This document shows positions 1 to 5,937 of a stretch of DNA of 6,150 nt, piece by piece. The position numbers were made by a program, and so were the translations under genes. Source of the stretch: Candidatus Methanofastidiosia archaeon (GTDB lineage Archaea; Methanobacteriota_B; Thermococci; Methanofastidiosales; NM3); the NCBI GenBank assembly GCA_020854925.1, contig JAHKLV010000215.1:1-6150 (forward strand). The letters run 5' to 3'. The notes beneath the pieces are model-generated. The model saw only the letters and a list, made by a program, of their open reading frames with translations, searched no databases and was not told where the DNA came from. The first letter of the stretch is position 1. Every line of letters starts with the position of its first letter.

Positions 1-396
1 GGAAGCTTTGACGGCACCTTTTTATCTTCCGACGCCACGGTCTACAATGACTTCGTGCGCCATCTTGCACTCAACAACGTGATCGCCATGCCGCTACTCA
101 CCTTTACCGTGCTTGCGCCGTGGTTGCCGTCGTCATTTTCCGGCTGCGAGATTGCCATCGGCGCATCGTGGCAGGTCACTATCGACGGGCGCACGGCCCC
201 CTTTGCCGTCGGGGGCGCCTGCGAGCATGCGGACGTCGCGGGCCTGTCGGGGGTGTGGCAGTACGGGGGGGACGACCGTTCCTTTTCGGCCTGCCTGGCT
301 CCCGACGCCCCCCTTCCGCTGGCGACAAGCTATGAGGCGGGTGTTGGCGAAGGGTGGCGCTCCTACGTCTGCGAGCTGGTGAGCGCAGGCACCTAA
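1..396 (+). CDS. 3' end of a hypothetical protein (start outside window)
   Basis: Frame 1 is open from the first base to a TAA at 394-396, giving at least 131 residues with no stop. The gene therefore very probably starts upstream, and the GTG at 55 is probably internal. Coding is supported by a strong preference for G/C in third codon positions, while frame 2 stops early (near 79). I do not recognise the family. The visible part has a hydrophobic stretch in its first third, around NVIAMPLLTFTVLAPWL, then a soluble-looking region with four cysteines (SGCEI, GACEH, SACLA, YVCEL). That spacing would suit a disulfide-bonded extracytoplasmic domain, but this is inference. A run of seven G at 265-271 is read through without loss of frame. 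The stop interlocks with the convergent CDF transporter stop, with a 4-bp overlap and no terminator between them. Confidence 0.7.
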   Translation, partial: GSFDGTFLSSDATVYNDFVRHLALNNVIAMPLLTFTVLAPWLPSSFSGCEIAIGASWQVTIDGRTAPFAVGGACEHADVAGLSGVWQYGGDDRSFSACLAPDAPLPLATSYEAGVGEGWRSYVCELVSAGT

Positions 397-1295
397 TGGG
401 GCAGGTCGCAGGCAGTGTCCTCCGTCTCATAGGCGATGGTGGCGTGGAGGATGCCGTACTGCGCCGCAAGCTGCAGCTGGATCTGCGCGGTGAGCTCTTC
501 TGAAGCCGAAAGGCGCATATCGGGCACTATGACGTGTGCGCTCAGGGCGAGGGTATCGGAACCTATCGACCAGATGTGGAGGTCGTGCACCCCCATGGCG
601 GCCCCTATGGAGCAGATGGTGTCACTGACCGCCTGTGGGTCGATGCCGGCGGGCGTCGCCTCAAGCAAAATTTCAGCCGCGTCCCTGAGGACGCCGTATG
701 CCCCGCGGAGGATGACGGCGCCGATGAAGAGGCCGGCAAGAGCGTCGATGGCGTAGAAATCGGACAGGAGGAGCACCACGCCCGAGACGAGCACGCCCAG
801 CCATCCGAGGGCGTCCTCTGCCATGTGCCAGAAGATGCTGCGGGCGTTGAGGCTGCTTCGCGCGTGACGCGAGAGCCGCAGCGCCACGGCGCCGTTGACC
901 ACGATGCCGATGACGGCCACCCCGAAGACGATGCCGCCGTCCACGGGTTCGGGCGCCCTCAGGCGTGCGTACGACTGCACGAAGACAAAGCCGGCAAGCG
1001 CCATGAGCACGAGGCTGTTGACAAAGGCGGCAAGGATGGCTGCGCGGTGGTACCCCCAGGAGCGCCGGGCGTCCCGGGGGGCACCGGCCTTTCGCACCGC
1101 CAGCCAGGATAGGGAAAGCGCAAAGACGTCGGAAAGGTCATGCACGGCGTCGCTTATGAGGGCAACGCTTCCCGACACCACGCCGGCGACTGCCTCAAAG
1201 ACAAAGAACACCGCGTTGAGGACGATGCCCCACCGTATGGATGATGACTCGGCGGCATAGCGCCCCGCTCTCTCGGTATGGGTCGTGTCGTGCAT
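393..1295 (-). CDS. Cation diffusion facilitator (CzcD/ZnT-type) metal exporter
   Basis: The product is a membrane antiporter of the CDF family, which exports divalent metals such as Zn2+ (also Co, Cd or Mn in relatives) in exchange for protons. Numbered from the longer in-frame ATG at 1322, the hallmarks are the TM2 metal site H61xxxD65 (HDLSD) and the TM5 site H166xxxD170 (HMAED). About six hydrophobic segments span roughly residues 32-220. The C-terminal cytoplasmic metal-binding domain carries HDLHIWSIGSD (246-256), AHVIVPD (262-268) and a final H293/E299/C305 cluster. About 300 residues is normal for the family. I prefer the ATG at 1295, giving a 300-residue protein starting MHDTTHTER, because GGAGG lies 11 nt upstream on the minus strand (1307-1311 in plus coordinates); the ATG at 1322 has no visible ribosome site. 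Substrate metal cannot be told from sequence. The gene is divergent from the thiol-redox operon and convergent with the gene at 1-396. Confidence 0.93.
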   Translation of the reverse strand: MHDTTHTERAGRYAAESSSIRWGIVLNAVFFVFEAVAGVVSGSVALISDAVHDLSDVFALSLSWLAVRKAGAPRDARRSWGYHRAAILAAFVNSLVLMALAGFVFVQSYARLRAPEPVDGGIVFGVAVIGIVVNGAVALRLSRHARSSLNARSIFWHMAEDALGWLGVLVSGVVLLLSDFYAIDALAGLFIGAVILRGAYGVLRDAAEILLEATPAGIDPQAVSDTICSIGAAMGVHDLHIWSIGSDTLALSAHVIVPDMRLSASEELTAQIQLQLAAQYGILHATIAYETEDTACDLPH

Positions 1296-1412
1296 TGCCT
1301 CGTGCGCCTCCGCTGGCGGCATCGCAGGGGAGCGGTGCCTTCCGGCGTTCCCTTTCTTTCCAGTATCCCTTCCCTTTCATCCTTAAAGGTATTTCTCTCA
1401 ACAGGGGTGGGG

Positions 1413-1420
1413 GCATATAC
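1413..1420 (-). promoter_or_regulatory. Candidate TATA box for the CDF gene
   Basis: Read on the minus strand this is GTATATGC, with the same TATATG core as the other promoters in the window. At usual archaeal spacing, transcription would start near 1390, giving a purine-rich leader of about 95 nt before the ATG at 1295. A weaker alternative is AAATACC on the minus strand near 1387-1393. The call rests on motif and position only. Confidence 0.4.
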
Positions 1421-1439
1421 TGCCCGGTCATGCCGGGCA
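1421..1439. promoter_or_regulatory. 19-bp dyad, possible operator between divergent genes
   Basis: TGCCCGG (1421-1427) and CCGGGCA (1433-1439) form a perfect 7-bp inverted repeat around a 5-nt centre (TCATG). It lies directly beside the candidate minus-strand TATA box of the CDF gene and about 20 bp upstream of the plus-strand TATA box of the surface-protein/redox operon. A dimeric regulator bound here could affect both directions. As RNA it would form a short GC-rich hairpin, but no T-tract follows it, so a terminator is unlikely. The operator role is inferred from symmetry and position. Confidence 0.45.
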
Positions 1440-1459
1440 CGCGCCACACACAAGAAACG

Positions 1460-1467
1460 TTTATATG
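1460..1467 (+). promoter_or_regulatory. TATA box (box A) of the surface-protein/redox operon
   Basis: TTTATATG is preceded by a purine-rich BRE-like segment (AAGAAACG, partly overlapping). From the end of the TATATG core to the ATG at 1491 there are 23 nt, so the transcript would begin at or a few bases before the start codon. No Shine-Dalgarno sequence is seen. This supports ATG 1491 over the long upstream in-frame extension, which would contain the promoter itself. Confidence 0.75.
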
Positions 1468-1490
1468 GAAAATTTCATCCATGGTATGAG

Positions 1491-2639
1491 ATGAATGCAT
1501 ACGCTGCCGCCGCGCTCGGGCTTCTGCTCCTCTTGTCCATCGAGACTTCGGACCCTACCATGTCCATAGCGTACAACGAGGTCGTGACACCGGGGGATAC
1601 CGTGTACTTTTCGATTCGCATCGACAACACGACGGCACATATCTGCAACGAGGGGCGCGTCTCGTTCGACCTGGATGCGACAGACCCCCTTGTCAACGTC
1701 CATGTTCATCCCCTCATTTCCGAGGGTCCCGTGTCTCCGCTCGCGTCCATGGAGGCATCCGATACGGTCGTCCTGTCCGCGGAGGTGTACGCCGACGCGC
1801 CAAACGGGCAGTACGACATACCGATTGTCTATGAGACCACCATGGGAACCTGCGACGGCGGCTGCTTTCCCATTGCCATCTCTCAGGTGTGCACGGTGGA
1901 GGTGAAGCGCAATCTCCCCGAGATGTACTATGAGTTCGACCGGTCCTACGACCTCACCGCGGGGACGACGGTGTCGCTGCCCTTTTATTTTGCAAACAGG
2001 GGAACGGGAAACGCTTCGAACTGCAAGATATCCGTCTCAGGCGTCGACGGGGTCCAGGTATCGCGTGACTCGTACAGCAGGATACTTCCCCAGGAATCGT
2101 ACACGCCTTCGATCGTCATCGACACCGCAGGGCTGGACCCTGGATTTTACTACCTCAACGTCAACGTCGTCTATTACGACGATTACTTCAAGCTGTACAC
2201 GGACAAGCTGTCCTTCATGGTGCAGGTACGCCCCCCCAACCCCCTTATCGACGTCTCCATACTCCAGGAAAAGCGGGCGCTTATCATCGACCTTGCCAAC
2301 GAGGGGGGACTCAAGGCAAAGAACATCATCCTCTCCCTCCATCTTGACAACGAGTACTTCATGGCCGAGTCGGTGGACGAGCTTATCCCCCGTGGTGAGC
2401 TTCTCATCCCCGTCTCCCTGCCCGAGGATGTGTACGGCTCCCTCTTGTTCAGGGCGTCGGTCACCTATGAGGATACGGCGGGCACACCGTATTCCGCCGA
2501 GAGAGAAATCTTTATTAACGTACCAAAAAATACAGGCAGGAGCCTGCCCTCACCCTGGTATGCCCTGTTCGCGGGCATCGTTGTCGCAGCAGGGGCGGCA
2601 CTCGTGCTGAGGAGAAAGAAATGGACCAAAAACGATTGA
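1491..2639 (+). CDS. Membrane-anchored extracytoplasmic beta-sandwich (COG1361/CARDB-like) protein
   Basis: This 382-residue protein starts with a short hydrophobic signal-like segment (residues 3-17) and ends with one transmembrane helix (about 356-373) followed by RRKK, so most of it should face outward. Three Ig/CARDB-like beta-sandwich segments can be seen: about 28-140 (PGDTVYFSIRIDN), 148-248 (LTAGTTVSLPFYFANRGTGN) and 250-346 (ALIIDLANEGGLKAKN). The pattern of 'disordered-gain then NxGxxxA' strands is typical of archaeal COG1361 S-layer-related proteins. It has five cysteines (C52, C121, C125, C134, C178), including a CDGGC pair, plus HVH at 71-73 or thereabouts and two N-glycosylation sequons (N46, N174). 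The start at 1491 is chosen from the TATA box position. The last 19 bp overlap the downstream thioredoxin-CcdA gene, implying co-transcription and translational coupling. The cysteines make it a candidate client or partner of that protein. The fold call is by strand pattern; the exact family is uncertain. Confidence 0.82.
   Translation: MNAYAAAALGLLLLLSIETSDPTMSIAYNEVVTPGDTVYFSIRIDNTTAHICNEGRVSFDLDATDPLVNVHVHPLISEGPVSPLASMEASDTVVLSAEVYADAPNGQYDIPIVYETTMGTCDGGCFPIAISQVCTVEVKRNLPEMYYEFDRSYDLTAGTTVSLPFYFANRGTGNASNCKISVSGVDGVQVSRDSYSRILPQESYTPSIVIDTAGLDPGFYYLNVNVVYYDDYFKLYTDKLSFMVQVRPPNPLIDVSILQEKRALIIDLANEGGLKAKNIILSLHLDNEYFMAESVDELIPRGELLIPVSLPEDVYGSLLFRASVTYEDTAGTPYSAEREIFINVPKNTGRSLPSPWYALFAGIVVAAGAALVLRRKKWTKND
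2609..2614 (+). promoter_or_regulatory. Ribosome binding site of the Trx-CcdA gene
   Basis: GAGGAG lies 6 nt before the ATG at 2621, inside the last codons of the upstream gene. It fixes the downstream start and suits translational coupling in an operon whose first gene appears leaderless. Confidence 0.75.
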
Positions 2640-4102
2640 TCGCCTGTATTATCGCCTGCTTTTTTGTGGTGCTGTCATTGGTACCCCTTCAGGCGGAGTC
2701 GCCTGACGACAGCGGCATCTTGGAGGTGTTCTACTTCTATGAGCAGGGCTGCGATGCATGCGATGCGTTCAAGCCCGTTCTCGATAGTCTTGAGGTGAAA
2801 TACGAGGGATCCATCTCGGTCACGCGCTACGATGTCTTCACCGCCGAGGGATGGGACCTGTATACCTCATACGGCTTCACGAAGATTCCCGCCCTTGTCA
2901 TCGGGACGTCGGTGGTGCAGTATGAGTCGGGCCTCTTCACCGAAGAGGGCATCAGCGATATCATCGACACCGCCCTTGGGGGGGCCACCGTCACCCTCGA
3001 GTACTTCTATGAGCAGGGATGCGACGCGTGCGATGCGTTCAAGCCCGCGCTTGCCCAGCTCAAGCAGAAGTACGGCCACCAGCTTGTCATCCAGGAGGTA
3101 GACGTCTTCACCGCAGAGGGTTGGTCGCGCTTCAGCTCGTACGGCTTTCTCAAGACTCCGTCCGTGGTGGTGGGGGGCACCGCGAAGGTGGAGTATCCCG
3201 AGACCACCTATGAACGCCTCGACGGGCTTATCGCCAAGGCGCTTGAGGGAAAGTCCGACAACTATTCAAACATCACCCAGTGGTCGATACCCGTGGCATT
3301 CAGCCTGGGATTCTTCTCATCGTTCTCGCCGTGCCTCATGGCCGTCCTCTCCTTCATCCTCGCGTATACGGCCGGCACCTCGCGCAAGCGTTCCGAGGCC
3401 ATGGGCAAGTCCGTGCTCTTCGGGGTGGGCCTTGTCATCATGTACACGCTTATCGCCGTTTCCATGGCGCTTCTGGGGCGCCGCCTTACCAACTTCAAGT
3501 TCTACATGTCCCTGGTGGGGAGCATGATAACGCTCCTTCTGGGGCTCAATCTGCTCAACTACGTCTTCAACGTGGTGGAGTTCCCCCTTTCGACCAAGGA
3601 CTTTTCCAAGAGCATGGTCCACAAGTTCGTAAGCGGGAAGGGATATCTGGGAGCCGTCATCCTCGGCATCATCTTCTCTGCGGTCAAGCTTCCCTGCGCG
3701 GCGCCGGCCCTGGTCGTCATTCTCACGCAGATAGTGGACAAGGGGGACATGTTCTTCGGAATGGTGCTTGTTTCCTCGTTTTCCCTGGGCGTGCTGCTTC
3801 CCTTTGTCCTCATCGGCCTCATAAGCGGGGGGAGCACGGACGTGGCAAAGAAGGTGCGCTGGTCGGGCTTTTTCCGCCTTGTTGTCTGGGGCGGGGGCGG
3901 CATCATCGTCCTGGCGGTGTCGGTGTGGGTGCTCTATACGGCCTTTGACCTCCTGCCGGTGATAACCTCGACGCACTTTTTCGTCACACTTGCGGCGTTT
4001 ACCGCCACGCTCATGATTATCGTTTATGCGCTCATCATGTGGCGGAGAAAGGGGCCGCGCCCCGGTCTTGACGGCAGGGAGCTGCCGGAGCTGGACGATT
4101 AG
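2621..4102 (+). CDS. Tandem thioredoxin domains fused to a CcdA/DsbD-type membrane thiol transporter
   Basis: This 493-residue protein looks like a complete transmembrane disulfide-reducing relay. Residues 1-25 form a signal peptide ending LQA. Two thioredoxin-fold domains follow at about 33-120 and 123-210, each with CDAC (C44/C47 and C134/C137) and a cis-proline motif (KIP90 and KTP180). The C-terminal half (223-474) has about seven hydrophobic helices and the paired CcdA cysteines: FSPC238 in TM1 and LPC359AAP in TM4. An odd helix number with the thioredoxins outside puts the RRK-containing tail inside, as the positive-inside rule expects. Known CcdA/DsbD proteins carry electrons from cytoplasmic thioredoxin across the membrane to extracytoplasmic thiols. 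The likely clients here are unknown; the cysteine-bearing protein from the overlapping upstream gene is the nearest candidate. Sequons at N214 and N217 lie in the linker. The stop overlaps the convergent ogt stop. Confidence 0.92.
   Translation: MDQKRLIACIIACFFVVLSLVPLQAESPDDSGILEVFYFYEQGCDACDAFKPVLDSLEVKYEGSISVTRYDVFTAEGWDLYTSYGFTKIPALVIGTSVVQYESGLFTEEGISDIIDTALGGATVTLEYFYEQGCDACDAFKPALAQLKQKYGHQLVIQEVDVFTAEGWSRFSSYGFLKTPSVVVGGTAKVEYPETTYERLDGLIAKALEGKSDNYSNITQWSIPVAFSLGFFSSFSPCLMAVLSFILAYTAGTSRKRSEAMGKSVLFGVGLVIMYTLIAVSMALLGRRLTNFKFYMSLVGSMITLLLGLNLLNYVFNVVEFPLSTKDFSKSMVHKFVSGKGYLGAVILGIIFSAVKLPCAAPALVVILTQIVDKGDMFFGMVLVSSFSLGVLLPFVLIGLISGGSTDVAKKVRWSGFFRLVVWGGGGIIVLAVSVWVLYTAFDLLPVITSTHFFVTLAAFTATLMIIVYALIMWRRKGPRPGLDGRELPELDD
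2732..3046 (+). repeat. Internal duplication of the thioredoxin domain (270-bp offset)
   Basis: Residues 38-52 and 128-142 of the protein are identical (YFYEQGCDACDAFKP). The two 45-bp DNA segments (2732-2776 and 3002-3046) differ at only three positions, all synonymous. A second identical block, DVFTAEGW, occurs at residues 71-78 and 161-168. The offset is exactly 90 codons. Between these blocks the domains have diverged; my ungapped hand alignment gives about 35 identities over 62 residues. This indicates duplication within the gene, with strong constraint or gene conversion at the active-site segment. Confidence 0.9.
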
Positions 4103-4593
4103 GGAAGGGGCCGGATGCATGACGGCGCCACCCTGCCGTCATCGATCGTGACGCCTTCCGCCCGGAGGATGCGCGCTTTCATGTCCGTCCCGTGCGCAAA
4201 GCCGCCAAGGGTCCCGTCTGAGGAGATGACGCGGTGGCACGGGACGAGAAGGAGGAGGGGATTTTTGTTGAGCGCCTGTCCGACGGCGCGGTATCCCCGC
4301 GTACCGAGGCGGCGGGCGACATCGCGGTACGTCGTGACCGCCCCTTCAGGAATGGTGGCAACGAGGGCGTAGACGGCGCGCTGGAACGGCGTCCCTGATA
4401 GCTGCACGTGATGCGTGAAGGGCACGCCTTCCGAGATCCATGCGGCGGCCTTGTGTGCCAGACGGTCAAAGGCGGGGTCGCACTGCCGTGCTAGGTCGGG
4501 TGCTTCCGTCAGGAATAGCGATGCGATGGCCTCTTCGCCGCTGAGTGCCACATACAGGGACGTGCCCGGAACAGGGGCGAGGCCGTACTTCAT
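4099..4593 (-). CDS. ogt: Methylated-DNA--protein-cysteine S-methyltransferase
   Basis: This enzyme is a suicide repair protein that moves the alkyl group of O6-alkylguanine (and O4-alkylthymine) in DNA to its own cysteine. The signature PCHRV is present, with the acceptor Cys at residue 119 of the 164-residue form. Before it are the DNA-binding helix-turn-helix (TTYRDVARRLGTRGYRAVGQ, with the arginine-finger RAVG) and the conserved ALNKNP segment; after it comes LGGFAHG, matching the substrate-pocket loop. The N-terminal domain is short, as in many archaeal and bacterial Ogt proteins. I choose ATG 4593 (MKYGLAPVPG) because a TATA box lies 21 nt upstream, implying a leaderless mRNA. In-frame ATGs at 4617 and 4635 overlap or precede that TATA box. 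The gene is divergent from rtcA and overlaps the convergent Trx-CcdA gene by 4 bp at the stops. Confidence 0.93.
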   Translation of the reverse strand: MKYGLAPVPGTSLYVALSGEEAIASLFLTEAPDLARQCDPAFDRLAHKAAAWISEGVPFTHHVQLSGTPFQRAVYALVATIPEGAVTTYRDVARRLGTRGYRAVGQALNKNPLLLLVPCHRVISSDGTLGGFAHGTDMKARILRAEGVTIDDGRVAPSCIRPLP

Positions 4594-4597
4594 GCCT

Positions 4598-4605
4598 TTT
4601 ATATG
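4598..4605 (+). promoter_or_regulatory. TATA box of rtcA
   Basis: TTTATATG has its TATATG core at 4600-4605, leaving 21 nt before the GTG at 4627. This matches a leaderless archaeal transcript beginning at that codon. It also argues against the ATG at 4603, which lies within the box. Confidence 0.7.
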
Positions 4606-4614
4606 CCCTCTGCC

Positions 4615-4621
4615 CATATAG
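4615..4621 (-). promoter_or_regulatory. TATA box of ogt
   Basis: On the minus strand this reads CTATATG, preceded by the purine-rich ACAAAGA. The TATATG core (4620 down to 4615) is 21 nt from the ATG at 4593, exactly mirroring the rtcA promoter. A second AT-rich stretch (minus-strand TATAAAA, 4597-4603) is too close to the ATG to act as its TATA box. Confidence 0.68.
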
Positions 4622-4626
4622 TCTTT

Positions 4627-5622
4627 GTGTTGCATATCGATTGTTCACACGGGGAGGGCGGCGGCCAGATCGTCCGTACGGCACTCGGCCTTGCCGTGGC
4701 GTTAGGGGTGCCTGTCGCCTTGGAAGGCATACGGGCCGGACGCAAGGTACCGGGCCTTCGCCCACAGCACCGCACCGTCGTGGAGGCGCTCTCTGCCATC
4801 TCTTCGGCGAAGGTCTCAGAACCAGCCCTCGGCGCCACGTCCCTTACCTTTGTCCCCGGGCGCACGGTGCCGGGTTCCTATTCCTTTGATATCGGTACCG
4901 CCGGTTCTGCCACACTCCTTGCCCATGCCCTCCTCCTGCCGCTCTCGATGGCGGATGCCCCGTCTTGTGTGACACTGCGGGGAGGTACCGATGTTCCTTG
5001 GAGCCCCACGGTGGACTACTATGCCCATGTCACCGTCCCCTTCCTTTCCCGCCTGGGCCTCTCTGCATCCGTCTCCTGCCTGCAGAGAGGGTACTATCCG
5101 AAAGGAGGAGGAGCCATCCGGCTCCAGGTGGGACCGTGGAAAGACCGTCGCGCCTTGGGCAGGCTTTCCTTTACCGAGCCGGAGCGTGTCACGATCTCTT
5201 CCTCAAGCGCCGGGCTTCCAGATCGCGTGGCACAGGAACAGGCCGAGGCGGCCGCATCCGCCCTTTCGGCGTACGGGGCGGAGGTACTCCTTGACCGTAC
5301 CGGGCATGGCATCGGCAGCGCGATAACCCTGTGGGCGGATGCGGGCGGCTTTCCCGTAGGTGCCTCGTGCATCGGCAGGAAGGGCCTGCCGGCACGCGAG
5401 GTCGGCCTTTGCGCAGCGAACGAATTCCTATCCGTGCTCGAAGCCCGTGCGGCGGATCCTCACCTTCCCGACCAGGTGCTTCCCTTCATGGCGATGGCGG
5501 GCGGTTGCTCGTCTCTTCCCCTTTTGGAGGTGACATCGCACCTTACTACCATGCAGTGGCTTGTAAGGAACGTTACGGCTCTTCCTGTCACCGTGGAGGG
5601 TGGCATGCTTTTCGTGGGATGA
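4627..5622 (+). CDS. rtcA: RNA 3'-terminal phosphate cyclase
   Basis: RtcA converts an RNA 3'-phosphate to a 2',3'-cyclic phosphate through an enzyme-AMP intermediate using ATP, acting in RNA end processing and repair. Family hallmarks are present: the N-terminal HGEGGGQIVRTAL, then GIRAGRKVPGLRPQH, the SYSFDIGTAGSATLL segment, GGTD, the RGYYPKGGG motif, and near the C terminus LPDQVLPFMAMAG and TSHLTTMQWLV. The histidine of that last motif (residue 305 of this form) aligns with the adenylated His309 of E. coli RtcA. The length of 331 residues is close to the usual 335-345. I choose GTG 4627 because it sits 21 nt from a TATA box and gives the usual short lead-in (MLHIDCSHGEGGG). TTG 4630 is possible; ATG 4603 would add eight atypical residues and overlap the promoter. 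It is divergent from ogt. No rtcB or rtcR is visible in the window. Confidence 0.94.
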   Translation: MLHIDCSHGEGGGQIVRTALGLAVALGVPVALEGIRAGRKVPGLRPQHRTVVEALSAISSAKVSEPALGATSLTFVPGRTVPGSYSFDIGTAGSATLLAHALLLPLSMADAPSCVTLRGGTDVPWSPTVDYYAHVTVPFLSRLGLSASVSCLQRGYYPKGGGAIRLQVGPWKDRRALGRLSFTEPERVTISSSSAGLPDRVAQEQAEAAASALSAYGAEVLLDRTGHGIGSAITLWADAGGFPVGASCIGRKGLPAREVGLCAANEFLSVLEARAADPHLPDQVLPFMAMAGGCSSLPLLEVTSHLTTMQWLVRNVTALPVTVEGGMLFVG

Positions 5623-5700
5623 GAATAGGGGGACAGGAGAAGTGGGGCAGGTATGGGGGTTGAAGATATATTCTGGTGTCTCTGGGATATGGTATCGTTC

Positions 5701-5763
5701 TCTTTTTCATGTCTTTTCCTGATAGATTATTTTTTTAATAGCGCATAATGATACCTATTTTTT
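5701..5763 (+). terminator. T-rich termination region after rtcA
   Basis: Successive T-runs occur on the plus strand: five at 5703-5707, four at 5714-5717, seven at 5730-5736 and six at 5758-5763. Archaeal RNA polymerase terminates at oligo-T stretches without needing a hairpin, and this is the first such cluster after the rtcA stop. Termination is probably spread over several sites. Confidence 0.6.
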
Positions 5764-5783
5764 CTTTAAACATTTAATTATTT

Positions 5784-5812
5784 AATAATATTATAATTAA
5801 ATAAATATTATT
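5784..5812. repeat. AT-only inverted repeat
   Basis: AATAATATT (5784-5792) and AATATTATT (5804-5812) are a perfect 9-bp inverted repeat around an 11-nt loop, followed by a T-rich stretch (5811-5818). It could support termination, but in sequence with almost no G or C such a match may well be chance. Confidence 0.35.
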
Positions 5813-5937
5813 CTTTTTATTTTAATTATATTATACTATTTTTCATTATACCTATATCAATAAACAATATAATGGAAAAGACAAATCTAATATCATAATA
5901 TTTTTTTATTCGAGAAATAATGACTCATAAGGGGAAT

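Noticed and set aside
265..271. Homopolymer runs (G7 at 265-271, G7 at 2978-2984, C7 at 2231-2237) as phase-variable or frameshift sites
   Set aside because: All three are read through in frame with sensible protein on both sides; seven-base runs are expected in GC-rich coding DNA.
534..1112. A 192-codon plus-strand frame antisense to the CDF gene
   Set aside because: The product is low-complexity (Asp, Gly, His, Glu rich) and the CDF motifs on the minus strand are unambiguous.
1278..1490. N-terminal 71-codon extension of the surface-protein gene
   Set aside because: It contains the TATA box at 1460-1467 and the dyad, overlaps the CDF start region, and encodes an Arg-rich stretch ahead of what is clearly a signal-like segment.
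3317..4120. A 267-codon open frame on the minus strand antisense to the Trx-CcdA gene
   Set aside because: Its product is rich in His, Arg, Glu and Asp with no domain pattern, while the opposite strand encodes clear CcdA motifs and helices. It is a shadow of GC-rich third positions.
4603..4626. ATG 4603 as the rtcA start
   Set aside because: It lies within the TATA box and adds eight residues not typical of RtcA; GTG 4627 fits both promoter spacing and family length.
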